NCBI GenBank assembly: GCA_016808115.1
Contig: JAEQBH010007358.1
Coordinates: 265,903 to 329,902, forward strand
Origin: Tetrastigma voinierianum
Lineage: Eukaryota; Streptophyta; Magnoliopsida; Vitales; Vitaceae
DNA length: 64,000 nt
Direction of reading: 5' to 3'
The first letter of the stretch is position 1. Every line of letters starts with the position of its first letter. Of the stretch, positions 12,577 through 25,789 are shown one piece after another. The notes beneath the pieces were generated by a model. It made no database searches and had not been told where the DNA came from. It worked only from the letters and a program-made list of their open reading frames with translations. The translations under genes and the position numbers were made by a program.

Positions 12577-13387
12577 ATCTGACTATGGTGATTTTCTCAC
12601 TTTAGCTCCATTAACAATCAGACTTGATAGAACCCCTTACAGTATTTTTGTGATGTGCATATCATCAATTGTGATGGTGGATCTTTTTCCGGTTAATCAT
12701 CCATTTACTGGGCAGTTTTAGAAGACCAGCATACTGATGCAATACTTCTAACTGGAGAAGTCCTCAGATACATGTTTAGTAATTTGTTTTGATCTTCAGT
12801 CCACAACATAAGCTTTTGGTCTGTTTGGTGTAGCAGCATAAGAGTAAAAATGGAAAAAAAATGATGGGCATTAAAATAAGATAAAGTATTTCTGTTTACA
12901 GATCATGAGCATTTTTAATCAAATCATATTTGAATTCTTACTCCAGATATTTTCGTCAGGGTTCAAGAAGGGAAATTTTGTTTCATGCTGTTTAGATTTG
13001 AGTTTAACCTGGTCAAATGTGAACTAAATTTCTAAATTTTCTTCAACTAGTTGTTCTAGTCCTCCATTAAAAGAAAAGGAAAAATAAATAAATTTCTTTT
13101 ACATATAAAAATAAATTGTTCAAACATTCAAACATTCAAATTGAAATATCAAAAAGTCACTAAAAAACAGCTTAAGCTGTTAGGATATAGGGACACGATA
13201 ACCATGCTTTATATATCACATGCACACACATGGGTGTACCACAGAAATAGCTTTGTTCTAAGAGAATCTCTTTCTTCAATTTAGTCTAAGATGTCCATGA
13301 ACCCTACTACTGAGTTCAGTAAATAACATAAATAATGTCTTAGGTGTTCAAAGCCTTTTATTGATTTTATTTGTTGTCCAATTTCAG
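12577..13387. other. No recognisable feature
   Basis: No gene-family signature on either strand. This is sequence between the detached SEC8 end and the kinesin fragment. Confidence 0.5.
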
Positions 13388-15125
13388 ATATTAACCAAGA
13401 AAAGATTGTGGAAGAAGGGGTTTAGATGCTCTTATGTCGCTGTTGTGATCATCAAAAATATAGCTATTCTCAGAGTGGCTTCTGGGCAATTTGCTAATTT
13501 GACGTGAATGAAGTAATACTGCATCTTCGATTTTCCTATAGTTTGTTCCACTGCATGATCCTTTGACCAAAAAGCTTACTATGATGGTACAATTGTTTCA
13601 AAACTAAGCTTGCCACTAATCTAAAATGCTCTCTATTCTACTTGTGAAAATAGGTGCATAGTGATTGTAGAAAATTCAAAAAGTAAAAGAATAGGAGAAA
13701 AGAAAGAGAGAAAAAAACTGAGTTTTTTCATTGGAAAGCTCTGAAGAATTAGAAAAGAAGATTCACACAAAAGTTTACATAGACCAGTAAAAGAGCTATT
13801 CTATCCCTAATGAAGAAAATATAAAATAACTAGGATAAAATACTATATCAGAAGCTGCCATACCTTTCTTTGCGCTTTGCTTTGAAATCTTATCATCTTG
13901 TTTCTATCTTCTCAGAGTTGAATCAAAGGGTTAATAATCAGCAAAGGAGGTGGTCAGCTATTACTAGCAAATATGGCTTCAAAACAGATGATCCACAAAC
14001 TCTTAGAATATTGGCTAGTGCAATTGCTAATTTATGTAGAAATGGTAAAGCTAAAGTATTTTAACAGTTACTTTTTCAGCCATATTTTCATCTTACATAA
14101 TGATTAACTGTATGGATTGCACTTATCAAAAAATAAAATAAAATAAAAATAACTTTATGGATTGCATATCTACAAATGATGTTAAATTTTATATTTATCT
14201 TATTCAAGGTCGAATCTACGTGTTACAATGGGGTGTCAATTGACATAATAAAAACCTTTATAATCTTTTTTGGCTCTTTAAAAAAAATATTAGTTGCAAC
14301 CCCAAATCCTAATAGCTGTGTCAATATATTGGAGCCCACTTTAGACCTTCTAAATCTTCAACTTGCAAAAAGTGACAACTGACAAATTCAAAGAATAAAA
14401 AATAAACTCTCCGTCCCTCTCCCTCTCTTCTGGTGTCAATTCACTTTTCCAGTTTAAAACTCTTTCATTTTCTAGTATACTATTAGTCTATTATTGTGCA
14501 ATTTTTTTAGCATATCTTATTAGTCTATTATAATCTTGTATTTGAAATATAAAATCTAGATCTATCCTGATGCGTATCTCATAAGTAACAACGTCGTCAA
14601 ATTTATGAGGTTAAGTGTTACTGGTGTTTCATGAGTGCTAGAGAAACTGCATTGAATGGGAGAGATTCTTCTGTATTAAAGCAAGGCCTTTTCATTTTTT
14701 TTTTCATTTTAACAGAGAAATTACACGTGATGCTGAAGGAAGAGGGAGGCATCAAGGCACTTCTGGGAATGGTTAGATATGGAAATAGTGATGTTATTGC
14801 GCAGGTTGCTAGGGGACCGGCTAACTTTGCTCAATGCGAATCTCGTGGAATCATTCAAGGTCTGTGGTTGTTATCTTTCATAGTCTAGGGGACTACCGTT
14901 CGTCTTGGCTAATCATGAATGCAAACAATTTGCCAGAAATTACAGGTCATAGAAAAGGTCGATCACTTCTTATTGAAGACAGTGTGCTTACCTGGTTGAT
15001 TTCCAATAAAGTTATATTCATAGAAAAATTAAATTTAAAACCCTTTAAAAGAATAAAAAAATATTATTCTTATCAGGCTCTCTCCAAAATGGGTTAGTGA
15101 TGCAGCACTTGATTTTGCTCTGGGG
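13388..15125 (+). pseudogene. Armadillo-repeat kinesin (ARK-type) C-terminal fragment
   Basis: Only the armadillo-repeat tail of a plant ARK kinesin (microtubule motor of the ungrouped armadillo-repeat class) is present; the motor domain is absent. Exon-like blocks: 13388-13512 (NQEKIVEE then, after a 1-base deletion, DALMSLL and KNIAILRVASG), acceptor TTTCAG; 13918-14044 (ELNQ..., SKGGGQLLLANMASK, then after a 1-base deletion DDPQTLRILASAIANLCRN); 14716-14859 (LKEEGGIKALLGMVRY, DVIAQVARGPANFAQCESRG); 14946-15008 (GRSLLIEDSVLTWLISN); and a weak last block near 15072-15125. Splice phases between 14044 and 14716 still agree (GT donor, AG acceptor). Frameshifts in the first two exons and internal stops make it a pseudogene. 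It lies 0.5 kb upstream of the resistance gene on the same strand. Confidence 0.8.
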
Positions 15126-15644
15126 CATTGAGTTTTACGTGAAACTAGCTTGAGAATGCGTAGGATTAATTTACGGACACGGATTGTAAAAAAAAAAAAA
15201 AATCATTTCAATGTCAAGCCTTTAATGGGGAAAATAAAAAAAAAATGGAAAATTTTAAAAATATGATTTTGAAACCGTAATGGTAGACAAACAGCTTCTC
15301 ATCATATCATCTCCATTTTGCTTTTTCGTAAGACTCTTGCCCTCAAAAATGTCTAAATCCTTGACTTTCACCTTTCCCTGTTTGGACAATGTGGTGCTCA
15401 ACAAAAACTTTTCTAATATTGTTTGAGATTGGTGTAAGAAAAAAAAAAAAAGAAGTTTGCAGACAAATGATAACAGATTAAAAGAAATTGTGAAATTAGA
15501 ACAATGTTTATTTTGTACATATCGCTCAATTTAAAAAAAAAAGCAGAACATAAGGGAGGAAGGGTTCTCGGGTTCGAGAGTCCAGTGGGAACAATTTCTT
15601 CTTTGGTTATTCGATTGGAGAGTTGGAATTTTGCTGAAATCATC

Positions 15645-18600
15645 ATGTTTGTGGCGGAGGCTGCTGTTTCTTCCATCTTCGATCTGGTGCTCGACAAGTT
15701 GGCGGCTGCCCCTTTGTTGCAGTATGCGCGCAGGCATGATGTTGAGAACACCCTCAATGAATGGAGGAGGACTTTGTTGCATATCGAAGCTGTGCTGACT
15801 GATGCTGAGCAGAAGCAGGTGAGAGAAGCTGTTGAGCTTTGGTTGGATGATCTCAAATCTTTGGCTTATGACATGGAAGATGTGCTCGACGAGCTTCAAC
15901 ACTGAAGCTAATCGACAGATCTTGATACCAGCTCCACCACTGGAGTACACAAGCTCATCCCAACTTGTTTTGATGCTTGCCGTCCTACATCTGTAAAATC
16001 CAATGCACAGATTGGGAAAAAAATAAAGAAAATTTCAAGGGAGTTGGAAGCTGTTGCAAAGCGAAGAAAGGACTTTAATTTAAGGGAAGCTGTTCGAGAG
16101 CTGTCGTTCAAGATGGAAGAAAGGTTATAAACCACTTCTTTGGTTGATGAGTCTGGAATTTTTGGTAGGGATGCTGAGAAGAAAGATATCGTTCGATTTC
16201 TCTTATCGGACCAAGCTTCCAGGGATGATACCGATCATGGAGTTTCTGTAGTTCCCATCGTGGGTATGGGTGGGGTTGGTAAAACGACCCTGGCTCAAAT
16301 GATCTACAATGATAAGAGGTTGGAGAGCCACTTTGATATGAGGATTTGGGTTTGTGTATCGGATCGATTTGATGTGGTAGGGATAACCAAAGCAATTCTA
16401 GAGTCCATCACTCATTCTTCAAGCAGTTCTAGAAACTTGGAGTCTTTACAAAATCAGTTGAAGAATAAACTGAATGGAAAAAGATGCTTCTTGTTCTAGA
16501 TGATGTCTGGAACAGAGCCCCAAATTAGGATACCTTAAAGGCTCCTTTCAGGGTGGAGCACAAGGCAATTATGATCATAGTAACGACTCGTAGTGAAGAT
16601 GTTGCGTCGATTATGCGAACTACTTCCTCTTCTCATCACCTTGATGTGCTGTCCTATGAAGAGTGTTGCCTATTATTTGCAAAACATGCCTTTGCAGGTA
16701 TGAATGCAAACATCCGCCAACAGTTGGAACCAATCGGCATGGAGATAGTAAGAAAATGCAGAGGCTTGCCTTTGGCCGCAAAGACTCTTGGAAGTCTGTT
16801 GCATTCTAAACAAGACAAAAATGCTTGGAATGAAGTGCTGAACAATGATATATGGGATTTGCCGAATGAAAAAAGTGACATCCTTCCAGCTTTATACTTG
16901 AGTTACCACTATCTTCCCACAAATTTGAAACGTTGTTTTGCTTACTGTCCATGTTGCCAAGGATATAAATTTGAAAGGAGGAAGTTGAATTGTTGTTATG
17001 GATGGCGAAGGCTTGTTAAGTGGCTCAAAAGAGGAAACTATGGAAGATTACGGTAACATGTGTTTTGACAATCTACTTTCAAAATCTTTCTTTAACGAGC
17101 TAGTGATGATAAATCCAGAGTATTTTGATGCATGATTTGATCCATGATTTAAAGCGCAATCTGTTTTTCAGGAAAATTTTGCTCTTCATTGGATGATGAA
17201 AGAAAAGTCAATTTCTGATCAGACTCGGCATTTTCTTACATTATGGCATAGAATATGAACTCTCCGAAATTTGATCCATTCTATGAAGCTCATAATTTGC
17301 GAACCTTTCTTCAGTATATAGACATCCTTTGTTGAATCATATTTATAAGCGAAAGTCTCAGATCATTTATTGCCAACACTGAAATGTTTGCGGGTTCTCT
17401 CTTTGGCTAATTATCTCATCACAAAGTTACCTGATTCAATTGGAACTTTGAAACACCTTCGCTATTTTGATCTCTCTCGTTCTTCAATTACAAGACTACC
17501 CGAATCAGTAACCGACCTTTTCAACTTGCAGACACTGATGTTGTCAAATTGTCGTGCTCTCACTCATTTACCTGCGGAAATGGGGAAACTGATTTCTTTG
17601 CGGCATCTTGATGTTACGAACACTAGCTTGAAGGAGATGCCAGTGGGAATGGGGGTTGAATAATCTACGAACATTGACTAGTTTTGTGATTGGTGAGGAT
17701 AGGGGCAAAAAATTAAGGGTTGAGGCACATGTCACCTTGGCGGAAGACTTTGCATTTCCAAGTTGCAGACGTGGTGGATGCCATGGATGTCTTAGATGCT
17801 AATTTGAAAGGCAAGGAGCTTCTTGATGAGTTAGAGATGCAGTGGGATAGATTCTAGTGATCCGTGATTTTGAGGAAGGAAACCAGCTGTACTTGAGGAG
17901 CTACAACCTCATAACAATTTGAAACAGCTCATCATTAACGGCTATTGTGGTGAAAAATTTCCCAACTGGTTATGCAAACATTCATTTACCAATATGGTGT
18001 CCTTGCATCTCCACAATTGTATAAATTGCTCATCTTTGCCATCACTTGGACAACTTGGATCTCTCAAGAACCTCTCTATCAAGAGTATCCATAGAGTGCA
18101 GAGGCTGGGAGACGAGTTCTACGGGAATATTGGGCATTCCTTGTTGAAGCCATTTGCATCCTTGGAGAGTCTAACCATTGAAGGGATGCTAGAGTGGGAG
18201 GTGGGATAGTTTGAAGTGGAATTCCTAGTCTAAAACTCTCTATCAGTAACTGTCCAAAATTAAGAAGGCATTTGCCAAAACAACTAGCAAGATTAACAGA
18301 ACTTACAAGATTTATGACTGTAAGGAACTAGTGTGTTGTCTTCCAATGGCTCCCTCCATTTGTGAACTGAAGATAAGGGGTGTGAAGACGTGGTGGTTAG
18401 AAGCGTTGGCAGCCTCACCTCACTTGCTTCTTTGACTGTAAAGGAAGTTTGCAAAATACCAGTTGAATTGGGACAGTTGCAATCTCTTGTAAAGTTATAT
18501 TTGTGTAAATGTCCAGAGTTGAAGGAAATGCCACCCCATTCTTCCCAATGCATCTCTTAAAGACTGGAGATCACGAAATGTGATAGTCTTTTGTCTCTTC

Positions 18601-19560
18601 CAGGATGGGACTACACCCGTGGCAGGAACACAATTGAATCTTGTCCAGTTCTAGGGTCCCTACCAGAGGGAATGATGCAAAATAATACTACTCTTCGAGG
18701 CTTGTATATTTGGGATTGTGAGAAATTGGAGTTAGCATTGGCTGAGGATACGACACACAACCACTACGCTTCCCTTACCCATTTAACTATACAAAATAGT
18801 TGTAGTTCTCTCACGTCCTTTCCATTGGCCTTCTTCACAAAGCTTGTAAAGCTTTACTTCTACTATTGTGATAAACTAGAATGCCTTTACATTCCAGATG
18901 GACTTCACCACATGGATTTCAGATTTCTCCGAATCTTGAGTATCAATCATTGCCCTAATATGGTATCTTTTCCGCAAGGAGGATTACCCGCTCCCAATCT
19001 GAAAGAGCTTCGGATAACTGATTGTGAGAAGCTCAAGTCATTGCCCCAAGGGATGCACACCCTCCTTACATCCCTTGAAACGTTGTATGTATCCGGTTGT
19101 CCAGAAATCGATTCTCTTCCAGAAGGGGGTTTGCCCACTAATCTATCTCAATTAGAAATCCATAATTGCTGCAAACTCATGGCTTGTCGGACGGAGTGGG
19201 GCTTGCACACTCTTCCCTTGTTTACAAGGTTGTTGATTGGTGGTTCTGATGAAGAAAGATTGGAGTCATTTCCCGAGGCGTGGTTTCTGCCCTCCACTCT
19301 CACCAAACTTGTAATTGAGCGTTTTCCGAATCTGAAATTGCTGGACAGTAAGGGTCTTCAGCACCTCACCTCCCTTGAAACTCTGGGGTGGAAGTGGCCA
19401 AAGCTCAGAGTACTTGCCAAAACAGGGGCTGCCTCCTCCCTTTCTTGTCTTTATATTACTAAGTGTCCTACGCTGAAGAAACAGTTCGTAAAGAAGGGAT
19501 AAAGGGAAAGAATGGCCCAACATTTCTCATATCCCCTGCATAGTAATCGATCATTTTAAC
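15645..19560 (+). pseudogene. CC-NBS-LRR (CNL) disease-resistance gene, frameshifted, RPP13-like/RGA type
   Basis: Near full-length intracellular immune receptor of the CNL class. ATG at 15645 opens an Rx-type coiled coil with the EDVID-like MEDVLDEL (about 15877); the frame breaks at 15905. The NB-ARC region shows P-loop GMGGVGKTT (16263-16289), RNBS-A FDMRIWVCVSDRFD, kinase-2 LVLDDVW (about 16490-16510, reached by a frameshift, with Trp-to-stop just after), RNBS-B IIVTTRSEDVA, GLPL (16763), and MHD (17128-17136). Leucine-rich repeats run from 17370 to about 19500, clean in the last 300 residues (18591-19502). After one more frameshift the end reads GKEWPNISHIPCIVIDHF, the usual tail of this family. 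At least seven frame breaks are spread over the gene and no intron is needed, so it is a pseudogene unless these are sequence errors. It resembles the grapevine RPP13-like 1 group (inference). Confidence 0.9.
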
Positions 19561-19699
19561 GAAAGAGGTGATCTTACGATGAGGCCCTTCCATTCCAAGC
19601 TCTTGATCTTCTCTGCGTTTATGGGCGCGCGCCCGGCCCCCCCACAAGGTACTTTTTGCTTTGTGTTTCATGATTTCGTTCACATTTTCTCAGCAACTG

Positions 19700-20976
19700 A
19701 TAATGCTGCTAATAACTAAGGGCCAATTTGTTTCTACCCAAAATGATTTCTCTATTTATATAATTAAAAATACCGAAAAGAACATTTTAAAAATTATTTC
19801 AAAAATAGGATATCATATATAAAAATTAAAAAAAAATTATATAAAAATTTGAATTAATAAAATAAATATTTCTATTATTATAAAAATAATAGTTTCAAAA
19901 AAATTTGAATTAATGAATATACATACAAAAAGATTTGTATTAATAAAAAGGGAAAACTATGCAATTTGAGACTATTTGAGAAATGAGGCCTAAAAGTTCT
20001 TATTTGAAGCATGGTCTAGCTTTTGAAGAATTATTTGATAAAGAAGATTTAGCAATTAATAAAGAAGCCTCCATGTCAACTTCACGTGTAGCGGCCATTG
20101 AAGATTCCAAAAAACCTTTTTTATATCCAAATCAAAAAAGCCATAAATGAACCATTTACCTAAAAACCCTAAAAAACATTGTCTCTTTGAATTGTTTCCC
20201 TCCATGATAAAAAGAGGAAGGGTCATCTGAAGAAGCTTGAAGATTAACGCAACAAAGCAAAGATGGGTTGACAATCACAACCATCGCAACAAAGCTTTTT
20301 GCTTTTGTGATTTGGAAATTCTTTTCGTCTAGTGCAACCACATCATCATTAATTTATATTTGTTGTTCTTGTTAACCATTGGATATGTTTCACCGATGCT
20401 ACTTGAATAGTTCTTGTTGCTAATTAATAATACATGTATGGATTAAATTCTCTCTCAAACAGCAAAAGTTTGAGAAAGAAATTAAGTGGAAAGATTTAAG
20501 GAAACAAATTTAAATTGTTCAGAATTCCACTTTCAAAAAAACTGAATTTTTTCTTCATATTATCCATAATAAACCAAACTTAAGAAAATCATTTTTCTTA
20601 GTTTTCTTTCTCTAGTTCTTTTCAACAACCAAGGATAGCCTAAATTATTTTTCCTAAGCTTCCTGTATACAACTGAAGCCTCCTAATTCTACATATGATG
20701 GCATACAGAAATATCACAATTCATTGTAAAACTATTCATGTCATGAAGAATTTTGGATGCAGGAGCGTCTATTATCATCTTCTTGATGGAGAAAGGTTTA
20801 CTTGATTCACTACTCGATTCGTAAACACAAAAAATTTGGGAACAAATATGAAAGTTTACCTACTGAAGCCTCCTAGACATTACAATGCAGATTCTTCAGG
20901 TACAACAACGGATTCAAGGCTGTAGAATGCCTGTTTCCAATTAGGTACCATTCTTTTTCTACTGGTTTACTTTTTG
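19700..20976. other. AT-rich intergenic DNA, nothing recognised
   Basis: Contains a pure AT-rich part (19740-19960) and two copies of ACTGAAGCCTCCTA (about 20671 and 20863). No coding signature was seen. Confidence 0.5.
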
Positions 20977-21530
20977 GAAGTGTGATTTAGTTTCTATAGC
21001 AACACTTCATATTTTGAGATAATTTCTACCTACAAAGAATCAATTTGACTTCCCAAAGTTAATGCAATAAGCATATGTCGATATTTTTCACTCTGAAATT
21101 GTTGAAAATTTTCATTAATGTAATTTTTAAATGAAAACATGATAGTCTGATGTTTGCTTTCAGCAATGCAGAAAGGCTATGTTAAATGAGGATGAGCTTT
21201 TTTTGTGAAGGGCTTTACAAGATCATAGATCTCAGTCGAAACTCAGCCAGTTCCTTACCGGTAATCAGAGTTGTGTTTAAAAATGAAGAGATTTCGGTTC
21301 ATAGGATGAAACTTCGTTTCTTTGTAATGTATGGTCCTAGACTAATTTATGTATAGTGGACAAACCTGGTTCTGTGTTTGATTTTTTGGTTTGGATGGAC
21401 CGTAGATGAAGGATCGGCTTCTTTTTCATCTCTTTTGTACCTCCCTTTGGGCTCCTCTCGTATATTTCCTGTATGCTTTAGGTTGCTTTTATTTTATTCT
21501 AATACAATATGTGTGCATTTACTTATGAAA
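20977..21530 (+). mobile_element. LINE 3' end fragment, copy B
   Basis: Second copy of the segment at 10500-11400: the same GATTTAGTTTCTATA opening, the same GTTTGCTTTCAGCAATG phrase, and the same GAGTTGTGTTTAAAAATGAAG and TTTCATCTCTTTTGTACCTCCCTT blocks. About 360 bases of the reverse-transcriptase part are deleted relative to copy A. It lies on the 3' side of SEC8, as copy A does. Confidence 0.65.
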
Positions 21531-22508
21531 AATTTCACACTTAAAAGAATTAAGTTCTTAGTCTGCCAAGGATTTGTATTGCCTAGTCCTCCATTCCTTC
21601 AAAGGTATGTTCATGTCAACAAAAGCACCACTCATTTATTGTTATATACTCAATAATTATGTTAAAGGTTGAATTATCATGTTCTGTACTATACTGTATG
21701 ATTGACGACCTTTTCTTTTCTCCTTTTTTACTTCTTCTAAATTTTGTAAAGATTGCATTACAAATATTCCAAAATCATGCTGACCAAGTTGAAGATGTAT
21801 TCCATTTTCTTCTCTATGGAAAATTGTAACTCCCACTATATTATGAAGCCAACAATTAAAGGCTTGTTTAGATCCTGTTTTTAAACACTGTTCTTGATTA
21901 CAGTTTTTGAAAATAAAAAAAACATCAGTTTCGTGTTCTCAAAAAACTGTTCTTCTTTTTTTAATTTAATGTTTTCTGTGTTTTTCGGAATAAGAAATAT
22001 TGAGAACCAAATATATTCTTTATGTTTTCCTTGTTATCTTTGTTTTATAGAACAAAAAACTGTTTTTAAAAATTATAGACAAACAAACCCTAAACTTGTT
22101 CCCCTTAAAGCCATGTAGCAGCCTTACTGGTTGACATCCATTGCGTTGTAACCAGGTCCAACAATGGCTCCAAAACGTGAACAAACATGCAAACTGAAAT
22201 GTAGGTTCTCGATCCGTAACTTATAGGAAGAAATGGGAGACAATAAATGGAAATTTAATCAGGTTCTCTAGCAGTACATCTAGGCCTAGCCTGAAATTAT
22301 TGACCAGAAAAAGAAATAAGAGAGAAGCATTTAGCCCTTGAGACATTGCTTAGGTATAAGAGATTCAATACTCGAATTCTTGTAAGAATATAATACTATA
22401 ATGTGATATACAAAACGAATAGATATATTTCGAATAGATATATCGAAAGAAAATAAAGCATTTAAATTTAGAAAATTCGAGTAATGCTGTTTGAAGTTGA
22501 CAAAAAGG
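21531..22508. other. No recognisable feature
   Basis: AT-rich sequence between the LINE remnant and the TA repeat. No family signature was seen. Confidence 0.45.
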
Positions 22509-22536
22509 TTATATATATATACATATATATATATCT

Positions 22537-22595
<59 letters not shown>

Positions 22596-22614
22596 TTTCT
22601 CATATATATATATA
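22509..22614. repeat. (TA)n microsatellite
   Basis: Interrupted TA/AT tract of about 100 bases (22509-22532, 22540-22595, 22602-22614). An apparent minus-strand open frame with a poly-Ile/Tyr run here is only this repeat. Confidence 0.95.
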
Positions 22615-23716
22615 CTCATGAATGACAAGCTTCTTTCATTGCTCACCCAGGATGTAATATTACTAATTGTATATGATGGGTGTTCAGTGAATCAGTGTCT
22701 TGAGTATTCATCTTATTGTGAAGTCATTCCATCACTCAAGAGTTATCTTATTCTATTTATAGTGATCTATTTTAAACTCTAAATATATCTAATTTAGAAT
22801 TCATTCTCTCTCACAACAATAATAAAATGTTGAATAATTTCTAATCCTAATATCAAGGCATGATGATGTTATTGCCACCTACGAAGAGAGAAGTTGAAAG
22901 CTACTACAGAACGCTTAGTTCCACCGGGCTCCATTTACTAAGAAAATAAGAAAATATTAAAAAAAAATGATTTTTTTTATATTTAATTTCATCATAAAAA
23001 AATAAAAATAAAAAATCAAATTTAAGGTAAAATTTAAAGGCCTTTTAAGCCCATACTTGAAGGACAAAATTAAAGGCCTTTTAAGCCCACTTTTGAGATA
23101 GGGCTAAAGCAGGAAAATAAGAACGATATTTAAATTTTCATTTCAATCACAAAAAGTAGCATTTTTTGTGAGTATACTATCTAGACACCCTTTCAAAAGA
23201 TTTGCCAAAATAGAAAGTGGGCAAGAGATAATAGGAAACTCTTACTAGTTACTAGAGGTGAACAAATTATAGGAAACAGATTACAGGATGTTTGGAATAC
23301 GAACTTATATAAGTCAGACCTCTACATTTTTGTCAGTACTAAAATTCAAACTCTAGATACAATGAAAATATCACACTTCTAATGGGTCTTTCCGACAAAC
23401 TGAGAAATTTTAGGGACACTAAAGAAACCCACAACACAAATATATTTTCTACATCTGAAATAAACCAATGAACCCGATATTGCGATTAGAAGGAAAAAAA
23501 CAAATATAATAATTACAAAGTAACCGTGTGTCATCTTTGGGAAGAATAAAGTGACAAGAGTGATACAACTTTGAGTAGCAACTTCCATAGAAGTGGCTGA
23601 AATGAACTTCATAGAGAGAGGAACAAAACAAGCTTCTATACACATGCAAATTAACACTACCTTGAATGAATATAGTAAAGTACCTAGCTATACATTTCCA
23701 CTCCGAACATTTCGAG
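22615..23716. other. Downstream of SEC8; short direct repeat only
   Basis: No gene seen. A short direct repeat TTAAAGGCCTTTTAAGCCCA-like occurs at about 23034 and 23071. The sequence just before 23717 is the 3' flank of the SEC8 remnant and is also present at 11985-12045. Confidence 0.5.
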
Positions 23717-23830
23717 CTACCGGTGGGATAAAATCTCGACAACCCGATCGTGCATCGGTAGGATCTCCTTCTAACTTTGAACCTTAAGAAGATTTGTGTA
23801 CTGTCAATTGGATAATACATATATATAGTG
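23717..23830 (-). pseudogene. SEC8: SEC8 last exon (NLLKV...EILSH*)
   Basis: Reads NLLKV, shifted, then VVEILSHR and stop at 23717-23719. The same exon occurs at 12046-12190. The 5' border is approximate. Confidence 0.8.
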
Positions 23831-24063
23831 AATGTTAGTAAAACAAATTAGCACATCATTTATCCATCCTAAAAGAAATAAATAAATAAATGTTGAGTTA
23901 CATTCACTAATACATGGTTTTATCAACAGGATCTCATTACTGGTGATGAAGAGCGAAGAGAAGGAGGCTGCGAAGCAAGCGAATTAAGGTTATATATATT
24001 AAGGGTGGCGACACAAAGGTATACATATAATGAAGAGTGTCTGAGTTTGAATAAGCCACTTGC

Positions 24064-24160
24064 CTCGAATGGCATGTTTAGAAGTTCATAGTAAGTCTGG
24101 ACACGATCCTAATCTACGGTATGCGGTTTTCCTTTGTCAATGGATGGGATAATTTGCAGC
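24064..24160 (-). pseudogene. SEC8: SEC8 exon (IIPSID...YYELLNMPFE)
   Basis: Acceptor AATGCAG; IIPSID, decayed middle, then TYYELLNMPFE. The donor is GAG|GCAAGT, a textbook GC donor. The detached copy at 12358 has GT at the same place. Confidence 0.85.
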
Positions 24161-25289
24161 CTGCATTAATTCAATCAAAATATTAACCGTGTTTTAGAAG
24201 AAACGATACCAAAAGCGTGCTGAAATGCCTGAATCCCCATCCATTGTTGGTGTTTGGTTGCAAGGATCTTACTTCTCATTCCATCGATAAACATTTGATA
24301 AGTTTAAAAATTTGCACTTGTATAGACATAGGATAGCCTGAGAAAGGTTTGCTACAATGAAAAATAAACTGAATCTGACCTAAGCGTGGCTCCTGTGAGC
24401 TAAAGTACTGAAAATATGTCAACGAATGGAAGTGAGCTAAAGGCTCAATAAGAAATACTAATAGAGTTTCATGTTTATGTAAAATATTGGGTTTTCAAAG
24501 TTAATTGAGAAAGTCATTTGGATTCATTTTTATATTAGTACAAAGTTAGATTTGGGAGATCCTAGATATTGTTATATTCGGAACAACTTTATATGACATG
24601 CATAATTGAGATTTGAATATTTAGAAGTAATTTTATCGACATGAGTACAGATTTGGAGAATTTATGAATTTAGAAGGTTCTTGTACATTCTTCACGAATA
24701 TGTGTTTAGTGAATTGGACAAGAAATCTAGTTACAAGAAGGTTGGTGTCGTTTACACTTCTTGAAACCTTCGGGTTGAAGAGAAGCAGGGGTGTGAATTG
24801 GCCGGTCATCTTACAGGAGTGGGTTTCGGGCGTGTGAGTGCTAGGGTAGGAAACAAAACTAAGCAGTTCAGACAGATCTTATGTTTACTGCTTGAATATT
24901 TCACGGCAGTTTATGGTTTTCTACATAAAACTTGAACTCTTTGAAGATCAGTAAATACCAATTAATGAAATAAACAAAATCAACTGCATTTTTCAAAGCA
25001 AATGCATGTACTACGGCATATATTTATTCGATCATTTTCGAGTGGAAGAAAAAAAGAATAAGGTGTGCACATTCTGATACAATTGAATTCCGACATATCT
25101 CTTTAACCCCGAGGTTGATGGATTTCATATGTCGGCGAAGCCTATAAAACATTTTGTGTTCTCACGATTAATGATAGAATATAAGGAACATAATGATTGC
25201 CCTTACAGTGGATTTCAGATTAGAACTACAATCTGAAAAACAAACAATGGAAGGGATGAATAAATTTCAAATTGACGAAATTATTTGGG
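24161..25289. other. SEC8 intron, nothing recognised
   Basis: No domain or repeat signature. The distal part of the preceding exon (family ALADMKSINLFGVQQ) was not found. Confidence 0.5.
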
Positions 25290-25398
25290 AACATGCGAAC
25301 CTTCATGACGCATTATTTGCAATACTACATATCCATGAATATATAATTCCGTTTCCTCCCGGCAACAAAAGGGCCATTCCCCTCATCCTCGTGTATCA
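25290..25398 (-). pseudogene. SEC8: SEC8 exon (APFVAG.KRNYIF...CSIA)
   Basis: Minus strand: a DEG-like start, then GPFVAGRKRNYIF and, after a frame change, CSIANNAS. Borders approximate. The plus-strand open frame here is only its shadow. Confidence 0.8.
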
Positions 25399-25789
25399 TA
25401 GGTTAAAATAGAAAAAAGAAATGTAAGAAATTTTCAAATTAATCCACCGAGTATTTAATTACATTAAAAAATGGAGCATATGGAACAAAGAAAAAAAAGG
25501 CATCCCACATCGACTCAACATTACCCCATTACACATTTAATACCTCATAAATAATAGAGCAAATGGCAAATATATTCAAACTCCTTCACAGAGACACTTC
25601 ACTAAGAAAACAGCGTACTATACTTCATTTTATGTGCATCTACAAATATGTGCTCAACATTTCACATGCTGCAGATGAATTTAGGACAAGGTGTTTATAT
25701 ATATAGTGTAGGTTAAAAGATTAATCAAAAAGAACTACAATAAGGGCACACCAAAACATAGTATGGATATATACCAGGAAGAAGAAGAA

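Noticed and set aside
22331..22603. Minus-strand frame with long Ile/Tyr run
   Set aside because: Translation of a (TA)n microsatellite.
25193..25411. Plus-strand open frame of 72 codons
   Set aside because: It is the antisense of a SEC8 exon whose minus strand gives PFVAGRKRNYIF.
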